Origin: Acanthosepion esculentum | Taxonomy: Eukaryota > Mollusca > Cephalopoda > Sepiida > Sepiidae | NCBI GenBank assembly: GCA_964036315.1 | Contig: OZ038509.1 | Location: 32,501,103-32,565,102, forward strand | Direction: 5' to 3' | Length of the DNA stretch: 64,000 nt | Shown: positions 10,941 to 22,451 of the stretch, one piece after another | Numbering within the stretch: position 1 is the stretch's first letter | How the letters are laid out: every line of letters starts with the position of its first letter | Position numbers and translations under genes: made by a program | Notes under the pieces: generated by a model | What the model saw: the letters and a program-made list of their open reading frames with translations, nothing else | Told to the model about the DNA's origin: nothing | The model's database searches: none

Positions 10941-11752
10941 ATCTTCGCTCGCATGATTTTCGTTATGGGTCCTCTCCGTGAATTCGTACAACCTCAGATA
11001 GAGAAAACCATTCGCAGAATATTTGCAGTACCAAGCAAAACAAATTTCTAAAGGGATAGGATACTAGGATCTGTTCCGCTTTTCTTAATGTAGGATTTTA
11101 AGTACAGTGGTATAGAGATCTACAACACAATGATAACTGCGACAATAGTAGACTGATCGTCCTACATTCCAGCAACTTCAATCCGAAGATCGGTACATTA
11201 TCATCATCAGCATTATTTTCGTTTGCAGTAAGTTGTTGTGGATATTTCCAATGCCCAAACATTTCCTAACCCTCAACCATCTCACCGCATTGTAATTATC
11301 CATTTTCTATTGGATAATTTAATAACAAAAAATATGAAAGTAATACTGACAATTATATTTGCATCTAATTAAAATAAAAACGTTTACTCAACTTTTTAAG
11401 CACTTTATCGAATGTCTTTCTTGTCCGTCTACCTGTCATATCATAACTCAAGGACAAATCCAAATCCTGTTGAAGGACCCCCCCCCCTCATGATTGACCA
11501 AGTCTTCAATGGTGTAGCCGAACTCACCACGCTTGGTTAATTGCGGTTTGGTTTACTGATAGGATATTGTTTCAAGTTCTTTATGTATGCTAATTCTTTC
11601 TTTACTTTCTAACGTAACATGTCGACCAGTTCGTTCGCCAATCTTTATCAGCTGGGGATGGAATAATGTCATTTTATGATAAATTGGTTGCTGTGTAATG
11701 TATCACATGAACAGAGAACATTACGAGAATAACGGAAGAAAAAATCACTTAC

Positions 11753-11881
11753 TTTCTTTGCAATGAAGCCCAGTGTACCCTGGCATACATTGGCACGTTC
11801 CATCAGACGTCCGACATTTTCCACCGTTGTTACACTGACATTTGAATTTACATTCTTCACCGTAATAACCCATTTGACATT
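11753..11881 (-). CDS. MEGF10-like: Receptor exon 17: EGF repeat 15
   Basis: Acceptor ATTACAG, donor GTAAGT. It encodes ECQMGYYGEEC, CQCNNGGKC and CQCMPGYTGLHC. A (TTA)n tract lies about 25 bases upstream of the acceptor, as in exon 16 but with a short normal tract between. Confidence 0.93.
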
Positions 11882-11901
11882 CTGTAATAATAATAAAAAT
11901 A

Positions 11902-11906
<5 letters not shown>

Positions 11907-11951
<45 letters not shown>
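11907..11951. repeat. (AAT)n microsatellite upstream of exon 17 acceptor
   Basis: Lies inside the last 70 bases of the intron on the minus strand, where it reads TTA and partly stands in for a pyrimidine tract. Confidence 0.95.
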
Positions 11952-11953
<2 letters not shown>

Positions 11954-11959
11954 CAGAAT

Positions 11960-13410
11960 AATGATAATAACAGTCAGAACATTCAAAGCTAATTTCCCAG
12001 ACATCGTGATCTAAGACTACTACAGAATGTGCTTTCTTATTGACTTGGCAGTCTCTGCAGGTTTTAATGTATATTTGAATACTTTCAAAAACACCCCCCC
12101 CCAAAAAACAACAACAAAAACTGTCAAAATACAAAGTACTGGAAATGGAAATCTAAAAAAATGTGTCACGTTAGGACATCAATAATTCCAGTTGTTTTGG
12201 AGCCCTCAGACTGATTGGAAAAGTGCCCGATAGACTCCTTGAAGGGATTCCTGGTAGCCCATGCCTTAAAGAAATGAAAACATTTTATTCACAAGTACAG
12301 TTCTTACATTACGAAGAGCTTTATCTATGTAAAATGCAGGTGATCATAGGTACTTTAATTTTCTTACAAAAATGATCAGTGGAAAATGTTATGAAACCAT
12401 TTCTGACCTTAGCTCTCTGGTTGGGACCCACAAGGAAATGTGCATACAACAGAAATCAAGAAAAAAAATAATATCGGTTTAATAATACAAATTATAGCAT
12501 TTTAACGAATTTGATAAACTCTCAAAATATAAGGATCTGGAATGAGAATTCGGTAAGCGAACAAAAAAAAAATAGTAAAAAGAAAACTGATTGATACATT
12601 AAGAAAATCCCAGGAAATGCATTTTTATCTGGAATTGTCTTAATGAGTACTGCTCACAGACGTAGAAAAATAAAACCTGAATACCCCACCAATACTTGCA
12701 TTTATCTTGGGTCTCACGTTAAAAATTTGGTAAATGATTTTATGAAGTAAGAAACAGCGAAGAATCAAAAGCATCCAGATTTTAGCATTGCTAAAACCAG
12801 CAAGAAAAGTTCTTAGCTCTATCCACTTCCCAAAATCTGACCAAACGTCAGATTTTTTAAATTATTTTTACAGCAACACCTCGTACTGAAGAGACATGTT
12901 GTACTTTGATTTCTCATGAAAGCCGAAATACACTACGACTGTGAAAATCTAATGAGTACAAATAACAACGACAATTTGAAAGAGAGAAACTGAAAAAGAC
13001 TGAAAATGAAAACGGTTCCTGTATCTTGGTTTATCATTTTAACATCAGAGATAAAAATGAACGATAAAAGATTGGATATGGATAACATTACATTGCTGAC
13101 ATTGAGAGGGCGTCAATGATATTTCAAAATAGCACTTAATTCACAACCAGTATATAAAGAAAAGTATTTAGTTTCCATTACTTGTCGGTAATTTTAAAAC
13201 TGACAGTTGGATATTTCGCGAGAAAAACATTTGGAATATACTATCATTTCGAAAGGAATATATAATTTACAATGTTTAAAAAGCAAAATATGGAAAACTG
13301 TAAAATTAAATTCTCGCTTCTTCCACAAATGTTTATTCTTTTTATTTCGTATCAGACAAAATTTATTTTGAGCGTTTTTCTCCCCAAATATCCATTCTCT
13401 TTTGTTTACT
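11960..13410. other. Intron with no recognised feature
   Basis: AT-rich, without coding exons or recognisable repeats between exons 16 and 17. Confidence 0.5.
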
Positions 13411-13413
13411 TAC

Positions 13414-13545
13414 CAATTCTACACTGTTGGCCCATCCAGCCGGGTAAGCATTTACAAAATCCAGTGATAGTATCACATTTGGCCCCATTATAGCAAGACT
13501 GACATCTTTCTTGACATCGCATTCCGTATGTACCATTAGGGCATT
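13414..13545 (-). CDS. MEGF10-like: Receptor exon 16: EGF repeat 14
   Basis: Encodes ECPNGTYGMRC, CQSCYNGAKC and CKCLPGWMGQQC and ends at GTAAGT. Its acceptor is the last TTAG of a (TTA)n microsatellite about 59 bases long, so the usual pyrimidine tract is entirely replaced by repeat DNA. Frame and cysteine spacing leave little doubt that the exon is real. Confidence 0.92.
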
Positions 13546-13546
13546 C

Positions 13547-13605
<59 letters not shown>
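13547..13605. repeat. (AAT)n microsatellite forming a splice acceptor
   Basis: About 19 units. On the minus strand it is the 3' end of the intron, and its last TTAG is the acceptor of the exon at 13414-13545. Confidence 0.95.
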
Positions 13606-13607
<2 letters not shown>

Positions 13608-14089
13608 GAAGAGGTGAAGAAGAAGAAAAATGAAATTTTAATTGTAGGGTAAAAATATAGAAAGTGAAAAAAATTGAGGCAGTTGATAGTGATGATAATA
13701 ATCACACCCGAACTGTTAAAGCCAACTGTTATTTAGTTCATGATTTCGAAGAAGGGCAATGTTCCATGTTATTTATAGTAGCTATAAAAGCAAAGGAAAT
13801 TAATTAGCATTGCCCCTCTCTCCAGTATGGGACAGGCACTGATAGCTTACATGGTACTAAATACATGGAACAGTTCATGATTTGACTAAAGTTTTCTTCG
13901 TTAGTCATCAGATATTGGGTGATGGGCGAGTGAGTTCATGCCTTAGCAAGGAGTATTAATTTAAAGTGAACATAAGTAAACAAACCCAGAATTTCAAGAT
14001 AAATCTATCATTCTGTGTGTTTGTATGTGTAAGAGTAGATGTATGCATATATGCATCTATGCGCGTTTATGAGGAAGTACCCAAAGAGA

Positions 14090-14335
14090 ATTCATACCTT
14101 TCTCAAGAGTATTCACTTCCGTACTTGGGAAAGGTATGAATCCTCTTCTTCCACCCAGCTCTGGGAAAATACTAGGACAGACTTAACCTTGGATGGCAAC
14201 TGGTCTACTGCAGAAAGAAATGGCAACCTACTGCGAGAAAAAATCTGCCTTGTCAGTTATGTATCGAAAGATACATGATCGCCTAAGCATGTATCACACA
14301 TGATACATAACTGACTGACTCCTCCCAAGCCTGAA
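14090..14335 (+). mobile_element. Dispersed repeat, copy of a SINE-like family
   Basis: Shares TTGGGAAAGGTATGAATCCT, GGCAACTGGTCTACTGCAG and GATACATGATCGCC with copies at about 27565-27785, 32632-32735 and 16645-16767. It ends in an inverted GTATC/GATAC palindrome and CTGACTGACT. The family is unnamed here. Confidence 0.65.
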
Positions 14336-14464
14336 TACAATGTGGTGCATGAACTACACACATGGTGCCCATAGCGTGGTGACTGGCTACTACAAGTCGG
14401 CATTATTTTGAATTAGTCTGCACTGAACTGACCGAAACTGTTGTAATGCATTGCAAAACTTTTA

Positions 14465-14773
14465 AAGAATACGCTTCAAAGAATACGCTTTAAAGAATAC
14501 GCTTCAAAGAATACGCTTCAAAGAATACGCTTCAAAGAATACGCTTTAAAGAATACGCTTTAAAGAATACGATTCAAAGAATACGCTTTAAAGAATACGC
14601 TTTAAAGAATACGCGTTAAAGAATACGATTCAAAGAATACGCTTTAAAGAATACGCTTTAAAGAATACGCTTTAAAGAATACGCTTCAAAGAATACGCTT
14701 TAAAGAATACGCTTCAAAGAATACGCTTTAAAGAATACGCTTCAAAGAATACGCTTCAAAGAATACGCTTTAA
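14465..14773. repeat. 14-bp minisatellite
   Basis: About 22 head-to-tail units of AAAGAATACGCTTC or AAAGAATACGCTTT, with occasional CGATTC and CGCGTT variants. It lies in the intron between exons 15 and 16. Confidence 0.95.
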
Positions 14774-15695
14774 GTAAAAAACAAGTTTATGAGTTGTATT
14801 CATATTTCAAGCGTGATGAAATGTCAATTTAAAAAAAAGCAACCACGATCTGCACTTAACAAGCCGAATTAAGCAAAATCTGTAAAAGTTCGTCAAGCAA
14901 TCAATATAAATGAATCATTGATGAGATATCGATGGTGATTGGTTTGTTATGAAGTTCATGCAAGTGGATGTTAAAAGATGATTTTTAAAAGTATTGTTCT
15001 TCGTTTGCTCTTCCCAGAGATTAAAAATACAACAAAAATGTTTGAAAGTGCAACTATTTGGCAAAAAGTTTGAAATATTTTCTTTCTCAAAGTTGTAACC
15101 GGGGATATGTTCCATAATCCTAGATCCTTTTCTATTACAATATTTTGAAGGATGTCGATCTCAGGTTTTCAATTGACCCTTCTGTTATGCACAACGAAAT
15201 TCAAAACTGTGAAAACTTTCATTATCAATATTTGTTATGGAGGAATTCCTTAGAGCACTCTGCTGAAATAAAATAATAAGTGGTAAAAGGTAAAAGCAAC
15301 AATATAATTTGAATTATAAAAATATAAATTGGAAAAATCTTGGATGGCAGTAGAGGAATTATTCTGCGTATAACGTCTAATACGATGTCTTTTTGCCTTC
15401 AGTGGCTCGAATAGTGCTGATGTAGACACGACACAGCCACCTAAACTAATCACCAGCCAACTTTTGTAATTGTCTGGATATTACAGGTCTTCAGGATGGC
15501 CGTGATGTGGTTCCTGTATCCGTGGTAATGACCACCGACACCTAACCAACTAAATAGGGCAAAATAATACGCATAATTCTCGACGGAAGCAGTTGCGGTT
15601 TCCACTAATGCAGCCACCACCATTGTCGTCATCATCATTATCATCTATATAACCGAATAACGTTATACTAACTCTGAGTGAATACATTTATTTAC

Positions 15696-15836
15696 CTTTA
15701 TCACAAAGATAACCGATTTTACCAGGTGGGCAGGTACATAAACCTGTGAGCAAGTTACACCTGACGTCTCCATTATGTGCTGGACAAGCTGGACACTGCT
15801 GATCACAAGAGAAGCCATAATGACCTGCAGGGCATT
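15696..15836 (-). CDS. MEGF10-like: Receptor exon 15: EGF repeat 13
   Basis: Acceptor TTTACAG, donor GTAAAT. It encodes ECPAGHYGFSC, CPACPAHNGDVRC and CTCPPGKIGYLC. The central loop CPACPAHNGDV is longer than usual, recalling the CPQC variant repeat of vertebrate MEGF10. The intron upstream contains the gypsy element. Confidence 0.92.
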
Positions 15837-16084
15837 CTGTAAATACAAATAAAAATAATTATTGCAAAAGATCAAAAGATATGGTATTGCATCATAAAAC
15901 AGCTTCACTGAAACAAATATGTATCAACGAATGGTATGTAAACAACTTTCATTAAAATTGTATCACCATTAATACGAGTTCACAACGGAGGAAAAAAGTA
16001 GAATTAGCAGCAATGTGTTAGAAAGAACGAAGGGTAAATGTTTTGTGAATGATGCTAATTAAAACATGCCCATATTTTCTTTCA

Positions 16085-16108
16085 TATATATATATATATA
16101 TATATATA
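16085..16108. repeat. (TA)n microsatellite
   Basis: Short AT run flanking the mariner remnant on its left. Confidence 0.9.
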
Positions 16109-16514
16109 GAGTGCGAAGGGTAAATTGCTTCCATTTTATATTTTTAATTTTGCGCATGCGCGTTGTTTGTTTTTGATTTTGTCAACTGTATAGTATAGTA
16201 GGGTCAGTTGGTCACCGTCTGTGGAAAAAAGAGCACCATGACGCAATTCACTCTGCTGGAAATTTGCAAACAACATGCTTCACTGCTTGGCATTAGCACC
16301 GGAAGTTCGAATACCAACATTTCAGAGAGTTTGGTGTCAATTTGCAGACAGTGCAGAGGATTCGGAAAGAATTGGATGAGTCTAATAGTGATTACGAAGG
16401 TGTCTGGAGTGATCAATGGTAATGGCGACATTATGCCTCCATTCAACTTCCCACAGGGCCTCAATAAATACGCACGCACTTTCTCTAGCTTTCTCTTTCT
16501 CTCTCTCTCTCTCT

Positions 16515-16516
<2 letters not shown>
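16109..16516 (+). pseudogene. Mariner-like transposase, internally deleted
   Basis: The segment near 16322-16407 reads FREFGVNLQTVQRIRKEL, the DNA-binding helix-turn-helix region of a mariner family widespread in invertebrates. In another frame, near 16413-16475, it reads GDIMPPFNFPQG, from the catalytic half. The middle of the transposase is missing, so the two halves were fused by deletion. TA-rich tracts flank it on both sides. Confidence 0.6.

Positions 16517-16569
<53 letters not shown>
16517..16569. repeat. (TA)n microsatellite
   Basis: AT run between the mariner remnant and the inverted-repeat element. Confidence 0.95.
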
Positions 16570-16576
<7 letters not shown>

Positions 16577-16809
16577 AAAGGCTCAAACACTAATATTCCA
16601 TGGTTACAATTTATTACTCGGAATCGTAATCACGATCCAAATCATTAGACCTACAAAACCTAGTTTGGCAACCTGTCTACCGCAGAAGGAAATAGCAACC
16701 TACTGTCAGAAAATCTTAGTCAGTCATGAATTGAAAGTGACATGATCAACCAAGTGCGTTGTATGTCTGATGATTTGGATCGGGATTACGATTCCAATGT
16801 AATAAATTA
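16570..16809. mobile_element. Inverted-repeat element, left arm and core (right arm split by gypsy A)
   Basis: The left arm 16570-16644 (AATATAAAAGGCTCAAAC ... CCAAATCAT) is the reverse complement of 16768-16809 plus 21147-21188, which are now separated by the gypsy insertion. The core (16645-16767) belongs to the dispersed family seen at 14090, with GGCAACCTGTCTACCGCAG. Confidence 0.75.
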
Positions 16810-17099
16810 TGTTGTGGGGCTCTCCCCCTTTTACACAAGATGGACTCGTCTAAAGTATACTTATACTGACAGAGTTGGAGTGAGAGATACGCAGAGATAC
16901 GCGGAGACACGTTGAGATAAGGTTGAGATACGTAGAGTCCACGGAGACTTGTACATATACTTTCTACTAACCCGTATTCCTGGACAACTAATCTTCATTT
17001 CAAGTTTGTATTCTTACGTTCAATACAGTTATTTTCCTATTTCAGTTGCTGGCATTGTTTATTTATTTGTGCAGGATTCCCTCCCCGGAATCCACAACA
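16810..17099 (+). repeat. 5' LTR of gypsy A
   Basis: 290 bp, TGTTGTGGGG...AATCCACAACA. It lacks the (GA)n block present in the 3' LTR. Confidence 0.9.
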
Positions 17100-17300
17100 A
17101 CTTGGCGACGAGGACTTCGGACCCACATGAGAAAAAAATTCTCTCTTGTCACCACAACTTGGCGACGAGGACTTCGGACCCACACACACACAAAAAAAAT
17201 TCTCTCGTCTCCACAACAACTTGGCGATGAGGATTGGCACTCCTCGGAGACTCAGGAAAAAAAATTGCCGTTACCAACGTCCAAAACGACTGGGCGACAA
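17092..17300 (+). repeat. Iterated LTR-end/primer-binding-site repeats of gypsy A
   Basis: Four tandem, roughly 60-bp copies of a unit containing CCACAACAACTTGGCGACGA and GGACTTCGGACCCACA. Each later copy is more degenerate. The first overlaps the LTR end and the true primer-binding site. The same arrangement occurs in gypsy B. Confidence 0.85.
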
Positions 17301-17398
17301 AGATTTACGAGGATTTGCGAGGATTTTACGTGACCACCGTGATTAAAAGGTACTTCCTCAAAATACGAAAAATCGAGGTTTTCGTAAGACTCTTATCA

Positions 17399-17526
17399 TG
17401 GAGGATTTTAAAAGTATTTTGGTAGAACTTGTAAAATACCAAAATGAACAGCAACTACAACTTCAAGAAAGACAACTCGAAATTCAGAAGGAAAATCAAG
17501 AAAGGCAAATGCAACATGATAAATGA
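17399..17526 (+). pseudogene. Gag N-terminal remnant of gypsy A
   Basis: An ATG opens about 42 residues, MEDFKSILVELVKYQ followed by a glutamine/glutamate-rich helix, ending in a stop. Gypsy B has the same N-terminal region (on the minus strand near 48255-48320) and continues into a full gag, showing that A lost the central gag region. Confidence 0.75.
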
Positions 17527-17633
17527 AAAATTACAAGGTATAAGGCGATTAATGACAGAGTCAAAGCAAATATACCCCCCCCATCTGCATATAACAGACG
17601 TGGAATAAAGACTGTCGATTCAAATGCAAGAAC

Positions 17634-18626
17634 TGTTTAGCTTGTGGAAAAATGGGACATAAGGCATCTCAATGCAGAAACAAAAGATACACTAGTAAGG
17701 TAAGAACTACTAAAATGGACTACGAAGACAAACTAAACACAAGAAAATACGTGGAACTCGAGATTTTAAATAAAAAGGTAAAATTACAGTTAGACTCAGG
17801 TTCGGATCTAACTATAATTAATCTACAAACATGGAGGAAGCTAAATAGACCGACCATGATGCATACACAGAAAATCGCTAAGTCTGTTACAGGGAAGCGT
17901 ATCAAATTTGAAGAAGTAATTCTAAACGTAATATTCCATGGAAATACGAAAAAATTGAAGATATTTGTAATGAAAGACACAGAAAATTTGGTGGGCACAG
18001 ACTGGATGCAAAAATTTGACGTATGGGATTTACCCATTAGCTCATTTTGTAAGAAAATAGAGTGCGAGCCGTCAGAAGCTACAAAATTAAAAGAAGAACT
18101 ACGCAGTCAATTCCCCGAAGTATTCTCGAGCGATTTGGGACAATGTAATAAGTTTGCAGCTAAAATTGAACTAAAGGAAAATGTTCAGCCAGTATTCAAG
18201 AAAAAGCGAAACGTGCCTTTCGCAACCATAGAAAAAATTGACAAGGAGTTAGATAGATTGGTACAAACTGGAATCCTTTCACAAATCGAATTCAGTGAAT
18301 GGGCGGCACCAGTGGTCTACGTAAAGAAAAAATCCGGAGAAACCCGTGTTTGCGCAGATTTCTCGACTGGGTTAAACAAGGCTATCAAGGATTATCACTA
18401 CCCATTCCCAAGCCCGGAGGAAATATTTACCAAGCTTAACGGTGGTAAGGTATTTTCTAAGATTGATTTAAGTGAAGCTTATCTTCAGATTCCAGTAGAA
18501 GAAGAAATTACAAAGATTTTATGTATCAATACTCACAAAGAACTTTACAAATTTAACAGATTGCCATTTGGGATAAAAGTAGCACCGTCAATCTTCCAAC
18601 AGACTATGGACACCATGCTCATGTGA
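17634..18626 (+). pseudogene. Gypsy A: zinc knuckle, protease and N-terminal reverse transcriptase
   Basis: A CX2CX4HX4C knuckle (CLACGKMGHKASQC) is followed by the aspartic protease motif QLDSGSDLTI. The reverse transcriptase palm then runs through VYVKKKSGETRVCADF, SKIDLSEAYLQI and PFGIKVAPSIFQ. A TGA at 18624 interrupts just before the catalytic YVDD. Confidence 0.92.
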
Positions 18627-19380
18627 CAGAACTTTGCTACTGCTTACGTCGACGACATTTTGATCAAAAGCGATAATGTAGAACACGCAACACATATTAA
18701 AGAAGTCTTTAAAAGAATTCAGGATTTTGGTTTTAAAGTGAAGGAGAAAAAATAGGATTTTTTTCTAAAAGAAATCAAGTATGTAGGCCATATAATCAAT
18801 GAAAGTGGCAGAAAACCAGATCTAGATAAGGCATCTGCAATAAAAAAAATATGCCTGAGCCGAAAAATGTCGCAGAGTTGCAAAGCTTTCTTGGTCTAGC
18901 AAACTATTACGGTGAATTCATTGAAAACATGCACAAATTGAGGGCTCCCCTCAATGAATTATTGAAGAAAGGTAACAAATGCAACTGGACAGAAGATTGT
19001 CAGAAAGCTTTTAAGGAGATCATAAAGAAATTAACGTCTGATCTAGCACTGACGCATTTTGATCCCAAACTGGAAATTATCATTGCTAGTGACGCAAGCT
19101 CACACGGAGTGTGAGCTTGTATATTACACAAGATGCAGGATGGCACAAGGAAAGTTATAGTTCACGCATCTAGATCGTTGTTACCAGTAGAGAGGAATTA
19201 TTCGCAAATTGAGAAATAAGCTTTAGGCATAATATTCGCCATAACTCGCTTCCACAGATACATATATGGAAGAGAGTTTACTCTTCAAACTGACCATAAA
19301 CCTCTTCTCACTATATTCGGATCGAAAAAAGGACTACCAATTTACACAGCCAACAGACTTCTGAGATGGGGAAATATATT
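18627..19380 (+). pseudogene. Gypsy A: end of reverse transcriptase and RNase H
   Basis: AYVDDILIKS at about 18640 carries the catalytic aspartates. Then come FLGLANYYGEFI (connection), SDASSHGV (RNase H) and TDHKPLLTIFG. Stops at about 18753, 19112 and 19217 and frame changes break the reading frame. Confidence 0.9.
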
Positions 19381-19381
19381 A

Positions 19382-20071
19382 TTGAATTATAATTTCAAAC
19401 TAGAGTTCCTACCGTCGAAGAATATTGGTCATGCGGATGGATTATCTAGATTGGTACCTGCGAAATGCAAACCTCTGGAAGACTCTGTAATAGCGGCATT
19501 GCGAACCGAAAACGAAATTAGTAAAGTTCTAAACAATACATTAAGGGAATTACCAGTGACCTTGTTAGAAATCAGAAGAGAAGCTGAAATGGATGAATTC
19601 ATGCGAAGTACAAAGAGAAAAATAGAAGAAAAAGAAAGAAATCTAGAGGACAGTTTTTCAATTTGTCATTACGTATTAATTTATAATGAAATAGTGGTCA
19701 TACCCAAATCTTTACAAAGACGAATTCTGAAGGACTTTCATCTAGGACACCCAGGGAAAAATCGGATGAAAGGCTTTATGAGAAGTTTCTTGTACTGGCC
19801 TAATATGGATAACGACATTACTCAAATGGTTAAAAAATGCAGAGGCTGTGCTGCGGCAGCAAAGGCACCACCTATTATACAAAAACCATGGCCTAAGGTG
19901 GACAGACCTTGGTTTAGAATCCATGCGGATTATGCAGGACCCATAGATGGATATTACTACTTGATAACGGTAGATAGTTTTAGCAAGTGGCCAGAAGTTT
20001 TCAGATACAAAAACCCTACGACGGAAAACACTATTGTCTACAGGAGTTATTCGCAAGATTTGGCGTTGTAG
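19382..20071 (+). pseudogene. Gypsy A: RNase H end and integrase N-terminal half
   Basis: Starts in the RNase H tail (GHADGLSRL). The integrase zinc domain follows: HLGHPGKNRM, with KKCRGCA supplying the cysteine pair. The first catalytic aspartate is in HADYAGPIDG. A frameshift near 20035 moves the rest to another frame. Confidence 0.9.
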
Positions 20072-20469
20072 ATTGCCTTGTAACGGATAATGGTACCCAA
20101 TTCACCTCGAGCGATTTTCAAGAATTCTGTGCGACTTATCAAGTCAAACATATTAAAATAGCACCATACCATCCACGATCTAACGGGCAAGCCGAAAGGT
20201 TTGTGGACACGCTTAAGAGAGCCTTGAAAAAAGCAGAGGACGTACCAACAGAAAGAGCCATACAACAGTTCCTACAAGTCTACAGAATCACCCCAAACGG
20301 AAACACACCATCTGGACTTTCGCCAGCTGAAGTGATGTTTGCCCACAAAATACGGTCTGTTTTTGATAAACTATTACCCAGCAAAAATAAAAACCGGCAT
20401 ACACCGATAGTGCCTAAAATAATCCTTCAAACCAGGCGAACGGGTCTATTTCAGAATGTTCAAGAATAA
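20036..20469 (+). pseudogene. Gypsy A: integrase catalytic core, second part
   Basis: Contains LVTDNGTQFTS (second catalytic aspartate) and YHPRSNGQAERFVDT (catalytic glutamate), so the DDE triad is present across the frameshift. Then a VYRITPNGNTPSGLSPAEVM segment typical of gypsy integrases. Confidence 0.9.
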
Positions 20470-20689
20470 TATGGCATACTGGGAACCAGGTACGATAATA
20501 AGCAGACTGGGGAATGTTCTGTACACGATTCAAGGCGAAAAATTCACTCACAGGAGACATATCAATCAGATACAAAAAAGACGGTTAGAGGAGCCAAGCT
20601 CGTCACCTTCGGAAAATGAAGACTCAATGGAGGCGATTTTTGAAGCATTTGAAATTCAAAGACCACAAGTAGCCAGCCACGGAGATTAG
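20456..20689 (+). pseudogene. Gypsy A: polyprotein C-terminus
   Basis: GEKFTHRRHINQIQKRRLEE is the C-terminal integrase extension. It matches the terminal ORF of gypsy B at 46447-46686. Frame differs from the preceding segment. Confidence 0.85.
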
Positions 20690-20787
20690 AACAACAAGCA
20701 GGAAAAGAAAATTCACAGAACCGCTAATAATAGACCATAAGCGTAAAAAATATTAACTCCTCCCAATAAAATGAGCTAGGGAGGGGG

Positions 20788-20901
20788 TGTTGTAGGGCTT
20801 TCCACCTTTTACACATGATGGACTCGTCTAAAGTATACTTATACTGACAGAGTTGGAGTCAGGGTGAGAGATACGCAGAGACACGTTGAGATAAGGTTGA
20901 A

Positions 20902-20977
<76 letters not shown>

Positions 20978-21146
20978 TTACGGCTTCACTTACAGAGACT
21001 TGTACATATACTTTCTACCCGTATTTCTGGACTACTAATTTTCATTTCAAGTTTGCATTCTTACGTTCAATACACTTATTTTCCTATTTCAATTACTGGC
21101 GTTGTTTATTTATTTGTGCAGGATTCCCTTCCCGGAATCCACAACA
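20788..21146 (+). repeat. 3' LTR of gypsy A with (GA)n expansion
   Basis: 359 bp. Same ends as the 5' LTR but with about 31 GA units at 20910-20974 that the 5' LTR lacks. Confidence 0.9.
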
Positions 21147-21241
21147 AATTATAACTAATATAATATTAGTGTTTGAGCCTTTTATATTATATTCTTACAC
21201 TGTCCTGGATATTGAGTTCTACCTGGATTCTATCCTCTTGG

Positions 21242-21243
21242 GA

Positions 21244-21290
<47 letters not shown>
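21242..21290. repeat. (TA)n microsatellite
   Basis: About 24 units, downstream of the split inverted-repeat element. Confidence 0.95.
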
Positions 21291-21293
<3 letters not shown>

Positions 21294-21299
21294 ATAAAT

Positions 21300-22440
21300 T
21301 TTCTAATGTTATGAACTTATATCTATCGAAAGATTTTTTTTAATGTTATCTTTAGTAGATACTAATATTTCAGTAGATGCTCCGTTTATTTACTAAACAC
21401 TATATTTATTTATTTTTGTCTACCGTGATTCTACCGTGATTTAAAAAATATGCGCTCTCCGGTCGAACGCGTATTTTTCCTTAATTAATCCACTTTCTCA
21501 TGAAAGTACAAATGAAAATGTCTGGTTACCTGATGAATGACAGAAATATTACCAAGGACTATTTACATCCCGATGCCAAATTAATCGCCTTTTGTATTCC
21601 GTTGAGATATTTTGAAGAACACCTTGAAACAATTTGATATCGGAGGAGTTTGTAAAATCCAGACGTAAATGAAAGACATTGTATTCATAGAGATTAATGC
21701 AGAACTGGAGAATCTTAATATTTGAAAGCAAAAATTAAAGGAAAACAAATCTGTCAAAAGCTTTGTCATTGTGACTTAAAACAAGAAGAAATTTCAGATT
21801 TGATTGCTGCAGGATTAAACAATGAGACAATCACCTACTTTTATTGTCATCAAATCTGTACGACGCCGAAAGTTTAAAGGTGCATCTTCAATGTCTTAGA
21901 ATACGGGGGTGGGGAATGAATATAGTATTGTAATTTTACCAAATTCGATGTTCACGTTTGGCTAACTTTCTTTTCGCTACCCTAGCATGCACTGCACTTA
22001 GACGGTCATGTAACCTTGATGGCCAGTCTGTGTAGCTCTAGTCAGTACAGGAGACAGATTGTTTGTAGAGACCGTTAAGAGAAAATGCTTGCCAAAACAT
22101 CAACTCTTGCATCATGGCGTGATGGATTTGTGAGTAAATACATTATTTAAAACATTCGCTAGCTTTCCTTTTCAGGATCGGAGAAAATGCATGTAACACA
22201 TTTTTCCACTCTTTCTATAAAATAAAACTTTTATTTACGTTCTTTCAGTCTCTCTCTAGCCTTAATTTATTTTTTTATTTTGAATGTTTGGATAAATCAC
22301 TTTACCTACGGCAGGTCAATACGATATATTTAGTAAACACAAAAATACATTTATATATCTTTTGTAATGTAGAATAATATTTACATTGTATATTGCTTGA
22401 AGGTTGAGGGCTAAAAAAAGTCAGAAAGAAAATAGATCAG
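21300..22440. other. Intron with no recognised feature
   Basis: No exon, repeat family or RNA gene could be supported in this part of the intron. Confidence 0.45.
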
Positions 22441-22451
22441 CATTCGGTTAC

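Larger units (their letters stand above)
16810..21146 (+). mobile_element. Ty3/gypsy LTR retrotransposon A
   Basis: Two LTRs (16810-17099 and 20788-21146, both TGTTGT...CCACAACA) are flanked by a 5-bp AATTA duplication (16805-16809, 21147-21151). The primer-binding region TTGGCGACGAGGA starts right after the 5' LTR; it fits the 3' end of a tRNA-Ser whose acceptor ends CCTCGTCG plus CCA (from general knowledge of eukaryotic tRNA-Ser). A purine tract CTAGGGAGGGGG precedes the 3' LTR. Gag is mostly deleted, while protease, reverse transcriptase, RNase H and integrase remain, with stops and frameshifts. It resembles K02A2.6-like gypsy polyproteins. Not autonomous as it stands. Confidence 0.93.

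Noticed and set aside
16208..16648. 146-residue open frame taken at first as a small gene
   Set aside because: It mixes frames of a deleted mariner transposase and runs into CT and TA microsatellites; it is not a host gene.
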